Origin: Rubrivivax sp.
Lineage (GTDB): Bacteria > Pseudomonadota > Gammaproteobacteria > Burkholderiales > Burkholderiaceae_C
Length of the DNA: 64,000 bases
Assembly (NCBI GenBank): GCA_030653385.1
Contig: JAURZM010000025.1
Location: 62,001-126,000 of the forward strand
Direction of reading: 5' to 3'
Below, one piece after another: positions 6,546-14,542 of the stretch. The translations under genes and the position numbers were made by a program. A model generated the notes under the pieces. It ran no database searches and had not been told where the DNA came from. It saw only the letters and a list, made by a program, of their open reading frames with translations. Within the stretch, counting starts at the first letter, position 1; each line of letters opens with the position of its first letter.

Positions 6546-8096
6546 ATGCAAGCCGCCACGGCCACCGCTGGGCCTCCGGCCGTGGCCATGCGCCACATCG
6601 ACAAGCGCTTCGGCGCGGTGCACGCCAACCGCGACGTGCACCTGACGGTGGCGCCCGGCACGGTGCACGGCATCGTGGGCGAAAACGGGGCCGGCAAGAG
6701 CACCCTGATGTCCATCCTGTACGGCTTCTACCAGGCCGACAGTGGTGAGATCCTGGTCGAAGGCCAGCCGGCGCACATCACCGGCAGCCGCGAGGCCATC
6801 GCCCTGGGCATCGGCATGGTGCACCAGCACTTCATGCTGGTGGACACGCTCAGCGCGCTGGACAACGTGATGCTGGGCGCCGAACCCGGCTGGCGCCTGA
6901 ACAAGGCGCGGGCCGAGGTGCGCGCCAAGCTGGACGTGTTGATGCGCGACACCGGCCTGCACGTCGACCTGGACACGCTGGTGCAAGACCTGCCGGTGGG
7001 CGAACGCCAGCGGCTGGAGATTTTGAAGGCGCTGTACCGCGGCGCGCGCATCCTGATCCTGGACGAGCCCACGGCCGTGCTCACGCCGCAGGAAACCGAA
7101 CACCTCTTCGTCACGCTGCGGGGCCTGCGCGCTCGGGGCACGACGATCTTGCTGATCACGCACAAGCTGAAGGAAATCATCGCGCTGTGCGATGCCGTTA
7201 CGGTGATGCGCGGCGGCCAGGTGGTGCTGGACGCAAACATCGCCGACACCAGCGTCGACGGCCTGGCCGAGGCCATGGTGGGCCGGCGTGTCAACCTGGG
7301 CCGCGACGGCAAGACCGCGCAAGCCGGCCCGGTGCTGCTGCAGGCACAGGGCCTGAACTGGACCGACAGCCTGGGTGTGCAACGCCTGGCCGATGTGTCG
7401 CTGACCTTGCGTGCCGGCGAAATCGTCGGCATCGCGGGTGTCTCGGGCAACGGCCAGAGCGAACTGTTGGACGTCTTGAGCGGCCTGCTCGCGCCCGACG
7501 CCGGCACGCTGCAGGTGGCCACCGCCGACACATCGCGCAGCTTCACGCCGAAGGCCTGGCTGGACACGCGCGCGGCACGCCAGTTGCGCATTGCACACGT
7601 GCCCGAAGACCGCCACAAACGCGGCCTGGTGCTGCCTTTCGACGCCTGGGAATCGGCGGTGCTGGGTTACCAGGGCCGCCCGCGCTACAACCTGCGCGGC
7701 TGGATGCGCCAGCGCCAGATGAAAAGCGATTGCGCCGAAATGATGGAACGTTACGACGTGCGCCCGCGCAACCCGGCGCTGCGTTCGTCCAAGTTCAGCG
7801 GCGGCAACCAGCAGAAGCTGGTGCTGGCGCGCGAAGCCGCGCTGCAGCCGCAGGTGCTGCTGGTGGGCCAGCCGACACGCGGAGTGGACATCGGCGCCAT
7901 CGAATTCATCCACGGCCGCCTGCGCGCCATGCGCGACGCCGGCGGCGCGGTGCTGGTGGTGTCGTCCGAGCTCGACGAGATCCTGGCGCTGAGCGACCGT
8001 GTGATCGTGATGAATGCCGGGCGCATCGCGGGGGAATTGCCGATCGAGCAGTGCAGCGAAGCAGCACTGGGGCGACTGATGGGGGGTGCGAATTGA
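6546..8096 (+). CDS. Nucleoside ABC transporter ATP-binding protein (two ABC domains)
   Basis: A 516-residue ATPase with two fused ABC modules, as in sugar and nucleoside importers (NupO/YufO, RbsA-like). The first domain has Walker A GENGAGKST (residues 45-53), a Q-loop region MVHQHFMLV, signature LPVGERQRLEILKAL and Walker B ILILDEPTAVLT. The second has a degenerate Walker A (GVSGNGQSE), HVPEDRHKRGLV and signature FSGGNQQKLVLARE. The degenerate second nucleotide site is normal for the family. It follows the binding protein by 22 bases and precedes the permeases. Confidence 0.93.
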   Translation: MQAATATAGPPAVAMRHIDKRFGAVHANRDVHLTVAPGTVHGIVGENGAGKSTLMSILYGFYQADSGEILVEGQPAHITGSREAIALGIGMVHQHFMLVDTLSALDNVMLGAEPGWRLNKARAEVRAKLDVLMRDTGLHVDLDTLVQDLPVGERQRLEILKALYRGARILILDEPTAVLTPQETEHLFVTLRGLRARGTTILLITHKLKEIIALCDAVTVMRGGQVVLDANIADTSVDGLAEAMVGRRVNLGRDGKTAQAGPVLLQAQGLNWTDSLGVQRLADVSLTLRAGEIVGIAGVSGNGQSELLDVLSGLLAPDAGTLQVATADTSRSFTPKAWLDTRAARQLRIAHVPEDRHKRGLVLPFDAWESAVLGYQGRPRYNLRGWMRQRQMKSDCAEMMERYDVRPRNPALRSSKFSGGNQQKLVLAREAALQPQVLLVGQPTRGVDIGAIEFIHGRLRAMRDAGGAVLVVSSELDEILALSDRVIVMNAGRIAGELPIEQCSEAALGRLMGGAN

Positions 8097-8141
8097 TCAA
8101 GTGGAAGCCGCGGAACCGGCTCTGCCGGGCCGCCGGGTTCG

Positions 8142-8181
8142 CCCCCTTGAGGGGGAGCGGCGAAGCCGCTTCGGGGGTGGG
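8142..8181. repeat. REP-like double-hairpin intergenic element
   Basis: The 88-base gap between ATPase and permease genes holds two adjacent perfect hairpins. The first is CCCCC-TTGA-GGGGG (8142-8155) and the second AGCGGC-GAA-GCCGCT (8156-8170), followed by TCGGGGGTGGG. This resembles short palindromic intergenic repeats common in Burkholderiales genomes. A related CCCCCT-N4-AGGGGG palindrome followed by GGGGGT occurs at 41400. In an operon such hairpins may stabilise upstream mRNA or lower downstream expression; this role is inferred. Confidence 0.55.
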
Positions 8182-8184
8182 TGA

Positions 8185-9309
8185 ATGACCCAGCCCGTCG
8201 AGCTTCCGCGCTGGATGGACGTGGCCTTGTTGCCCGCCGTCAACCTGGCGATTGCGCTGCTTGTCGCTGGGGGCGTCGTGCTGCTGGTCGGCTTCAAGCC
8301 CGAGCAGGTGCTCACGCTCCTGATCAAGGGCGCCTTCGGCAGCCAGGCTGGCATCAGCTACACGCTGTACTACGCCACCACCTTTGTCTTCACCGGTCTG
8401 GCCGTGGCGGTGGCCTTCCATGGCGGCCTCTTCAACATCGGGGGTGAAGGCCAGGCGGTGATGGGCGGCTTGGGCGCGGGTGTGGCGGCGCTGGCGCTGT
8501 CGGCGCACCTGCCGGGTTTCGTGATGCTGCCGCTGCTGGTGATCAGCGCGGCGCTCTTTGGCATGGTGTGGGCGGCCATTCCGGGTGCGCTGCAGGCCTA
8601 CCGCGGCAGCCACACGGTCATCACGACCATCATGTTCAATTTCATCGCCGCGGCGCTGCTGAGCTACCTGCTGGTCAACACGCTGAAAGAGCCCGGCAAC
8701 ATGACCCCCGAAAGCCGCGCCTTTGCCGAATCGGCACGTGTGCCGGGGGTGCACGAGGCGCTGGCCTGGGTCGGCATCACATGGCCGCGCACACCGCTGA
8801 ACCTGACGGTGCTGTTGGCCATCGGCGCGGCCGTGCTCAGCTGGCTGGCGCTGTGGAAAAGCCATGCTGGCTACAGCCTGCGCGCCGTGGGCTTTGCGCC
8901 CGACGCGTCGCTGTACGCCGGCATCCAGCCCAAGCACCTGGTCGTGGTGTCGATGGCGGCCTCGGGCGCGCTGGCCGGGCTGGTGGGCGTGAACGAAATT
9001 GCCGGTGTGCACGGCCGCCTGCTGCCCGACTTCGTGGCCGGGGCAGGTTTTGCGGGCATCGCGGTCAGCCTGATCGGCCGCAACCACCCGGTGGGCATCG
9101 TGCTGGCTTCGCTGCTGTTCGGCGCGCTGTACCAGGGTGGCAGCGAGCTGGCTTTCGAGATCAACGGCTTTTCCCGCGACATGGTGTTCATGCTGCAGGG
9201 CCTGATCGTGCTGTTTGCCGGTGCGATGGCGCAGGTGGCAGCGCCCGCGCTGTTCAAGCTGTGGCGGGTGTTTGCGAAGAACCCGGCCGGGAGCGCTGCG
9301 CATGGATGA
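8185..9309 (+). CDS. Nucleoside ABC transporter permease (NupP-like)
   Basis: A 374-residue inner-membrane permease with about eight to ten hydrophobic segments. Visible signatures of the BMP-transporter permease family are FTGLAVAVAFHGGLFNIGGE and GQAVMGGLGAG, then GSHTVITTIMFNFIAAAL, AVGFAPDASLYAGI and GFAGIAVSLIGRNHP. It pairs with the next permease, which starts 8 bases before this stop. It forms the membrane pore of the importer with its partner and the two-domain ATPase. ATG at 8185 follows a GGGTG-rich stretch with no textbook ribosome-binding site. Confidence 0.92.
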   Translation: MTQPVELPRWMDVALLPAVNLAIALLVAGGVVLLVGFKPEQVLTLLIKGAFGSQAGISYTLYYATTFVFTGLAVAVAFHGGLFNIGGEGQAVMGGLGAGVAALALSAHLPGFVMLPLLVISAALFGMVWAAIPGALQAYRGSHTVITTIMFNFIAAALLSYLLVNTLKEPGNMTPESRAFAESARVPGVHEALAWVGITWPRTPLNLTVLLAIGAAVLSWLALWKSHAGYSLRAVGFAPDASLYAGIQPKHLVVVSMAASGALAGLVGVNEIAGVHGRLLPDFVAGAGFAGIAVSLIGRNHPVGIVLASLLFGALYQGGSELAFEINGFSRDMVFMLQGLIVLFAGAMAQVAAPALFKLWRVFAKNPAGSAAHG

Positions 9310-10270
9310 GGTCTTTGTCGGCACCATCATCGCCAGCACGCTGCGGGTGAGCGTGCCGCTGATCCTGTGCGCGCTGGCCGGTGTCTTGTGTGAAAGGTCG
9401 GGGGTCATCGACCTGGGTCTGGAAGGCAAGATGCTGCTCACCGCCTTTGCCACCGCGGCCGTGGGCGTGACCAGCGGCTCGCTGCTGCTGGCGCTGGCCG
9501 CGGCGGTGGTGGTGGGCCTGGCGCTGTCGATGCTGCACGGCTACGCCTGTGTGTCGCACCGTGGTGACCAGGTGGTGCTGGGCATGGCCATCACGATGAC
9601 CGCCGCCGGCCTGACCGTGGTGCTGGGCATCGCCTGGTTTGCGCAGGGCGGCCAGACACCGCCGGTGCCCGAAAACGTGCGGCTGTCGGGCTGGTTCACC
9701 GGCGCGGGCGAGCTCGTGGCGCAGCTGCCCTTCATCGGCAAGGCGCTGTCGCTGGCCTTTTTCGGCCACAACCTGATGGTCTACGGCTCGCTGCTGCTGG
9801 TGGCCGCGGTGTGGTGGCTGCTGTACCGCACCCGCTTCGGCCTGCGGCTGCGTGCGGCTGGAGAAAATCCGACGATGGTGGACGCCGCCGGTGTGTCGGT
9901 GAAGGCGCTGCGTTACCAGGCGCTGGCGCTGAACGGCGTGTTGTCGGCACTGGCCGGTGCCTACATCGTGCTGGCGCAGAACCCCAGCTTCATTCCGCAC
10001 ATGACGGCCGGCCGGGGTTACATGGCGCTGGCTGCACTGATCTTCGGCAAGTGGCACCCGGTGGGCGCGCTGTGGGCCTGCCTGCTGTTCGGCTTCCTGG
10101 ACGCCGTGAGCATCCGCATGCAGGGGGCTGAGTTGCCCTTCATCGGCGCGGTGCCGGTGCAGGCCATCCAGGCGCTGCCTTATGTGCTGACCGTGGTGCT
10201 GCTGGCCGGTTTCATCGGCAATGCCGTGGCGCCAAAAGCCCTGGGAAGGCCCTATGTCAAGGAACGTTGA
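9302..10270 (+). CDS. Nucleoside ABC transporter permease (NupQ-like)
   Basis: A 322-residue permease. It starts MDEVFVGTIIASTLRVSVPL, then LCERSGVIDLGLEGKMLLTA, the family signature of the second BMP-transporter permease, and later GLRLRAAGENPTMVDAAGVSV and MTAGRGYMALAALIFGKWHP. I chose the ATG at 9302, overlapping the previous gene by 8 bases, since family members begin just there; the frame is open upstream without homology. It overlaps the following cytidine deaminase gene by 17 bases, so the importer and the enzymes are translationally linked. Confidence 0.92.
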   Translation: MDEVFVGTIIASTLRVSVPLILCALAGVLCERSGVIDLGLEGKMLLTAFATAAVGVTSGSLLLALAAAVVVGLALSMLHGYACVSHRGDQVVLGMAITMTAAGLTVVLGIAWFAQGGQTPPVPENVRLSGWFTGAGELVAQLPFIGKALSLAFFGHNLMVYGSLLLVAAVWWLLYRTRFGLRLRAAGENPTMVDAAGVSVKALRYQALALNGVLSALAGAYIVLAQNPSFIPHMTAGRGYMALAALIFGKWHPVGALWACLLFGFLDAVSIRMQGAELPFIGAVPVQAIQALPYVLTVVLLAGFIGNAVAPKALGRPYVKER

Positions 10271-10670
10271 AGGCTCGCGCGGCGCGCTGATCGCCGCCGC
10301 GCAGCAGGTGCGGTCAAACGCCCACGCGCCCTATTCCCGCTTCGCGGTCGGCGCCGCCGTGCTGGACGAACAGGGCCGCATCCACGCCGGCTGCAATGTC
10401 GAAAATGCCGCCTACCCGCAGGGCTGGTGTGCCGAGGCTTCCGCGCTGGCCGTGATGGTGGCGGCCGGTGGCAAACGGGTGCAGGCGGTGGCCGTGTGCG
10501 GTGTGGCCGACGACCCGGTCACCCCTTGCGGCGGCTGCCGGCAGAAGCTGCGCGAGTTTGCAGCGCTCGACTGCCCCATCTGGGTGGCTGACATGACGGG
10601 GCCACGCGCCTCGTTCACACTGGGCGCTTTGTTGCCCAACAGCTTCGGCCCTGAATTCTTGAACCCATGA
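10254..10670 (+). CDS. cdd: Cytidine deaminase
   Basis: A 138-residue zinc enzyme converting cytidine and deoxycytidine to uridine and deoxyuridine. Residues APYSRFAVGAAV, GCNVENAAYPQGWCAE (Cys59 zinc ligand, Glu61 catalytic) and PCGGCRQKLREF (Cys92 and Cys95) are the family active site. Length matches the short homotetrameric class. I chose the ATG at 10254, inside the end of the permease gene, because family members begin about 20-25 residues before APYS. It overlaps the next gene by 4 bases (ATGA). Confidence 0.93.
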   Translation: MSRNVEGSRGALIAAAQQVRSNAHAPYSRFAVGAAVLDEQGRIHAGCNVENAAYPQGWCAEASALAVMVAAGGKRVQAVAVCGVADDPVTPCGGCRQKLREFAALDCPIWVADMTGPRASFTLGALLPNSFGPEFLNP

Positions 10671-11482
10671 ACGCCGACCTCATCACTGCCAGTGCCACCA
10701 CGCTGCGCCAGCGCCTGGGCCACCGTGCGCCCAAGGTGGCCGTGCTGCTGGGTTCGGGCTGGGGGCCTTTTGCGCAGCAGGTGCGGGACGCCGTGCAGGT
10801 GCCCTACGCCGACCTGCCGGCTTTCCCCCGCTTGGCCATCGGCGGCCACGCCGGCCAGGTGACCGCCGGTCGCATCGGCGACACCGAAGTGGCCGTGCTG
10901 GCCGGCCGCAAACACACCTACGAAACGGGCGAAGCCGACGGCATGAAAGGTGCCATCCGCACCTTGGCCGCCATCGGCGTGCAGGTGCTGGTGCAGACCA
11001 ACGCGGCCGGCAGCATGGACAGCAGCATGCGGCCTGGCGAGCTGATGCTGATCACCGACCACCTGAACGTCGTGCAGCGCTCGCCGCTGGTGAACGAAGC
11101 CGGCGACAAACGTTTCATCGACATGAGCGCGGCCTACTGCCCCAGGCTGCGTGCACAGGCGCTGACCGCCGCACAGGCCGCAGGCGCACCGCTGCGTGAA
11201 GGGGTTTATGCCTGGGTGCTGGGCCCGCAGTTCGAAACACCGGCCGAGATCCGCATGCTGCGCGGCTTCGGCGCGCAGGCCGTGGGCATGAGCACGGTGC
11301 CCGAAACCATCCTGGCGCGCCACGCCGGCCTGCGGGTGCTGGCGCTTTCGCTGATGACCAACATGGCTGCCGGCATGGACGCACAGACGCTGAGCCACGC
11401 CCACACGCTGGCCACGGCCAGCGCGTCCAGCGAACGTGCGGTGAACACCTTGGCCGCCGTGGTGCAGGCGCTGGAGATCTGA
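10667..11482 (+). CDS. punA: Purine nucleoside phosphorylase (trimeric class)
   Basis: A 271-residue phosphorylase that cleaves inosine or guanosine (and deoxy forms) with phosphate to give base and ribose-1-phosphate. Visible motifs are VAVLLGSGWG (phosphate loop), LAGRKHTYETGEADGM, VQTNAAGSM, GVYAWVLGPQFETPAEIRM with the base-contacting Glu, and AVGMSTVPE. These place it in the PNP/MTAP trimeric family rather than the hexameric DeoD family. The product feeds deoC and deoA chemistry in the same operon. Start overlaps cdd by 4 bases. Confidence 0.9.
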   Translation: MNADLITASATTLRQRLGHRAPKVAVLLGSGWGPFAQQVRDAVQVPYADLPAFPRLAIGGHAGQVTAGRIGDTEVAVLAGRKHTYETGEADGMKGAIRTLAAIGVQVLVQTNAAGSMDSSMRPGELMLITDHLNVVQRSPLVNEAGDKRFIDMSAAYCPRLRAQALTAAQAAGAPLREGVYAWVLGPQFETPAEIRMLRGFGAQAVGMSTVPETILARHAGLRVLALSLMTNMAAGMDAQTLSHAHTLATASASSERAVNTLAAVVQALEI

Positions 11483-11485
11483 ACC

Positions 11486-12250
11486 ATGAGCGACCTGCAA
11501 CTGACCGCACGACAGGCGCTGGCCTGCCTGGACCTGACGAGCCTGAACGACGGCCAGGACGTGAAAGGCGGCGAGGCCGACATCGAAGCGCTGTGTGCCA
11601 AAGCCGACGGTCCGCATGGCCGCACGGCAGCGGTGTGTGTGTGGCCGCGCCTGGCGGGGTTTGCACGTTCGCTGCTGCCACCACACATCCGCGTCGCGGC
11701 AGTGGCCAACTTTCCCGACGGCAGCAGCGATATCAAACGCGCGGTGCGCGACACCGCCGAGATTGCCACCGCCGGTGCACAAGAGGTCGATGTCGTGATG
11801 CCTTACCGCGACCTGGCCAGCGCCGCTGAGCTGCTGGCCGCGGTGCGGCGTGAATGTGCTGGCCTGACGCTGAAGGTGATCCTGGAAACCGGTGAGATCC
11901 AGGACGAAACCTTGATCCTGCAGGCCGCGAGCATTGCGCTGGACAACGGCGCCGACTTCCTGAAAACCAGCAGCGGCAAACGCCCGGTGGCGGCCACACC
12001 CGCCGCCGCGCGTTTGCTGCTGTCGGCCATCGCTGCCGATCCGCAGGCCAAGAACCGCGTGGGCTTCAAGCCGGCCGGTGGCATCCGCACCGTGGCCGAC
12101 GCGGCCTTGTACATCCAGCTGACGACCGAGATCATCGGCGCCGCGGCCATCACGCCGGCCCGTTTTCGCATCGGCGCCAGCGGCCTGTTGAACGACATCG
12201 AAGCCGTGTTGTCGGGCGCGCAACGCCCCGCTGCGGGCAGCACTTACTGA
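11486..12250 (+). CDS. deoC: Deoxyribose-phosphate aldolase
   Basis: A 254-residue class I aldolase that splits 2-deoxyribose-5-phosphate into glyceraldehyde-3-phosphate and acetaldehyde. Family landmarks are CLDLTSLNDGQD at the N-terminus, AVANFPDGSSD, QEVDVVMPYRDL, LKVILETGEIQ, NGADFLKTSSGK with the Schiff-base lysine, and VGFKPAGGIRTVADA with the second catalytic lysine. It starts 3 bases after the purine nucleoside phosphorylase stop. In this operon it completes catabolism of deoxyribonucleosides. No phosphopentomutase gene is seen within the operon, so that step must be encoded elsewhere. Confidence 0.93.
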   Translation: MSDLQLTARQALACLDLTSLNDGQDVKGGEADIEALCAKADGPHGRTAAVCVWPRLAGFARSLLPPHIRVAAVANFPDGSSDIKRAVRDTAEIATAGAQEVDVVMPYRDLASAAELLAAVRRECAGLTLKVILETGEIQDETLILQAASIALDNGADFLKTSSGKRPVAATPAAARLLLSAIAADPQAKNRVGFKPAGGIRTVADAALYIQLTTEIIGAAAITPARFRIGASGLLNDIEAVLSGAQRPAAGSTY

Positions 12251-12266
12251 AGCCTGAAAGACCCCC

Positions 12267-13946
12267 ATGAAAAAGACCACCGGCCTGAGCCTGATCGCTG
12301 CTGCCACTTTGCTGGCCGGCTGCGCCACGTCCACCGCGCCCACGATGGCCGTCAACACCGAACCGGTGAAGGTGCGTGTGCTGGCCATCAACGACTTCCA
12401 CGGCAACCTGCGGCCGCCGCGCGGCGGCATCCGCATCGCCGACAAGGCCAACCCGGGCAAGACGATCAACGTCGACGCCGGGGGTTCCGAGCACCTGGCC
12501 ACGGCACTGGCGCAGCTGCGGCTGGGCAACCCCAACAACGTGATGGTGGCCGCGGGCGACCTGATCGGCGCCACGCCCTTGCTCAGCGCGCTGTTCCGCG
12601 ACGAGCCCACCATCGAAAGCCTGGGCATGATGGGCCTGGAGATCGCGGCCGTGGGCAACCACGAATTCGACAAGGGCGCCACCGAACTGCTGCGCATGCA
12701 AAACGGCGGCTGCCACCCCACCGAAGGCTGCAAGGGCCCCGGCACCTTCAAGGGCGCCAGCTTCCAGTACCTGGCGGCCAGCACGGTGGTGGAAAAAACC
12801 GGCAAGACGCTGCTGCCGGCCTACAAGGTGAAAAGCTTCCAGGGCATCCCGGTGGCTTTCATCGGCCTCACGCTCGAAGCCACCCCAAGCATCGTGGTGC
12901 CGGCCGGTGTGGCGGGCCTGAAGTTCCGCGACGAAGCCGACACCGTGAACGAACTGGTGCCGGTGCTGCGAAAGCAGGGCATCGAGGCCATCGTGGTGCT
13001 GATCCACGAAGGCGGTTTCGCCACCGGCGACTACAACGAATGCCCGGGCATCAGCGGCCCCATCGTCGACATCGTCAAGCGCCTGGACAAGGCCGTGGAC
13101 CTGGTGATCAGCGGCCACACCCACCGCGCCTACAACTGCCGCATCGACGGCCGCCTGGTGACCAGCGCCGACAAATACGGCACCGTGGTCAGCGCCATCG
13201 ACATCGAGATCGACCCCAAGACCCGCGACATCACCAGCGCCGTGGCCGACAACGTGATCGCACGCACCAGCTTTGCCAAAGACCCGCGCCAGACGGCGCT
13301 GATCGAGCAGTACGAAAAGCTCGTCGTGCCGCTGGCCAAACGCGTGGTGGGCCGCATCGGTGCCGCATTGCCGCGCAACAGCAACCCGGCCGGTGAAAGC
13401 CCGCTGGGCCAGGTGATTGCCGACGCACAACTGGCCGCCACCCGCGCTCCCGAAGACGGCGGCGCGCAGGTGGCCTTCATGAACCCGGGCGGCATCCGCG
13501 CCGACCTGCCGATGCCGGCCGACGGCCAGGTGCGTTACGAAGACCTGTTTTCGGTGCAGCCCTTCTACAACAACCTGGTGACGATGACACTCAGCGGCAC
13601 GCAGCTGCTGCAACTGCTGGAAGCGCAGTGGCTGGGCCAGCCCGGCAGCGGCCGCATCCTGCACGTCAGCCGCGGCTTCACCTACACCTGGGACGCCAGC
13701 AAGCCGCCGGGTCAGCGGGTGGTGCCCGGCAGCGTGCGGCTGAACGGCCAGCCAGTGAAACCCGGCGACAGCGTGCGCGTCACGGTGAATTCCTTCGTGG
13801 CCGGTGGCGGCGACAACTTCGCCATCTTCAAGGAAGGAAAAAACGTGCGCACCGGCGCGATGGATGTCGACGCGCTGGAAGCCTATGTGCGCAACAACCC
13901 CACCGTGCAGCCCGGTGCGCTGGACCGCATCGTGCGGTTGAACTGA
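12267..13946 (+). CDS. 5'-nucleotidase / UshA-type metallophosphatase lipoprotein
   Basis: A 559-residue secreted phosphoesterase. It has a lipoprotein signal peptide ending LLAGC (Cys about residue 18). The N-terminal calcineurin-like metallophosphatase domain shows AINDFHGN, GDLIGATPL, VGNHEFDKG, VVLIHEGG and ISGHTHRAYNC. The C-terminal 5'-nucleotidase domain shows FMNPGGIRADLP, EDLFSVQPF and GGGDNFAIFKEG. Family members remove phosphate from nucleotides outside the cytoplasm. Lying behind a nucleoside importer and catabolic genes, it would supply nucleosides for uptake. RBS and spacing (16 bases after deoC) support operon membership. Confidence 0.92.
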   Translation: MKKTTGLSLIAAATLLAGCATSTAPTMAVNTEPVKVRVLAINDFHGNLRPPRGGIRIADKANPGKTINVDAGGSEHLATALAQLRLGNPNNVMVAAGDLIGATPLLSALFRDEPTIESLGMMGLEIAAVGNHEFDKGATELLRMQNGGCHPTEGCKGPGTFKGASFQYLAASTVVEKTGKTLLPAYKVKSFQGIPVAFIGLTLEATPSIVVPAGVAGLKFRDEADTVNELVPVLRKQGIEAIVVLIHEGGFATGDYNECPGISGPIVDIVKRLDKAVDLVISGHTHRAYNCRIDGRLVTSADKYGTVVSAIDIEIDPKTRDITSAVADNVIARTSFAKDPRQTALIEQYEKLVVPLAKRVVGRIGAALPRNSNPAGESPLGQVIADAQLAATRAPEDGGAQVAFMNPGGIRADLPMPADGQVRYEDLFSVQPFYNNLVTMTLSGTQLLQLLEAQWLGQPGSGRILHVSRGFTYTWDASKPPGQRVVPGSVRLNGQPVKPGDSVRVTVNSFVAGGGDNFAIFKEGKNVRTGAMDVDALEAYVRNNPTVQPGALDRIVRLN

Positions 13947-13959
13947 GGAGACCCACACC

Positions 13960-14529
13960 GTGCGCCCCCATCGCCTGCTCCTTGCTGCTGCGGCACTGAC
14001 CGGCACCCTGGCCGGCGCCCAGGAACCCGCCCTGGTCGAGGGTTACCTGTGCTGCAACCTGCGCACAGACGGTCGCTGGATCAGTGACAGCAACTACCTG
14101 GAAAGTGGCAAGACCACCTTGCCGCTGGGCACGCCCATCAAGGCCACGGGCTACGGCCGCTACCGTGTGCTGGTGCAGGTGGATGGCCAGCCGCAGGCGC
14201 TGGGCAACGACTACAGCCGCGAGATCCCGATGGCCGACTTCGCGCGCCGCTACATCGTGGCCGAGAACCCGGCGCACAAGCTGGCGGGCTTCGACCCGGT
14301 GGTGCGCGAGGCCATCGCCAGCTCACGGGTGATGCGTGGCATGACACGTGAACAGGTGCTGATGGCCCTGAGCTACCCCATCGCCAGCGAAACCCCGCAC
14401 CTGGACCTGCGCGTGTGGAAGTACTGGTTGTGGAGCTTCTCTCCCTTCGAGATCCACTTCGGCAACGATGGCCGTGTGACCCACGTGCGCACCGACCCCC
14501 AGACCCGCCTGCGCGTGGAAAAAGAGTGA
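13960..14529 (+). CDS. Exported protein with BamE/SmpA-like C-terminal segment
   Basis: A 189-residue protein of unknown function with a GTG start preceded by GAGGAG. It has a short signal peptide (LLLAAAALTGTLAGAQ). A conserved-looking middle (EGYLCCNLRTDGRW, GTPIKATGYGRYRV) is followed by SRVMRGMTREQVLMALSYP and KYWLWSFSPFEIHFGNDGRV. The latter resembles the BamE/SmpA-OmlA fold, in which GMTxxQVxxxLGxP precedes a W-Y strand and an FxxDGxV strand. It sits 13 bases after the nucleotidase and 13 before thymidine phosphorylase. Its link to nucleoside metabolism is unclear; an outer-membrane assembly or lipid-binding role is possible. Confidence 0.7.
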   Translation: MRPHRLLLAAAALTGTLAGAQEPALVEGYLCCNLRTDGRWISDSNYLESGKTTLPLGTPIKATGYGRYRVLVQVDGQPQALGNDYSREIPMADFARRYIVAENPAHKLAGFDPVVREAIASSRVMRGMTREQVLMALSYPIASETPHLDLRVWKYWLWSFSPFEIHFGNDGRVTHVRTDPQTRLRVEKE

Positions 14530-14542
14530 CGGCGGCCTGACC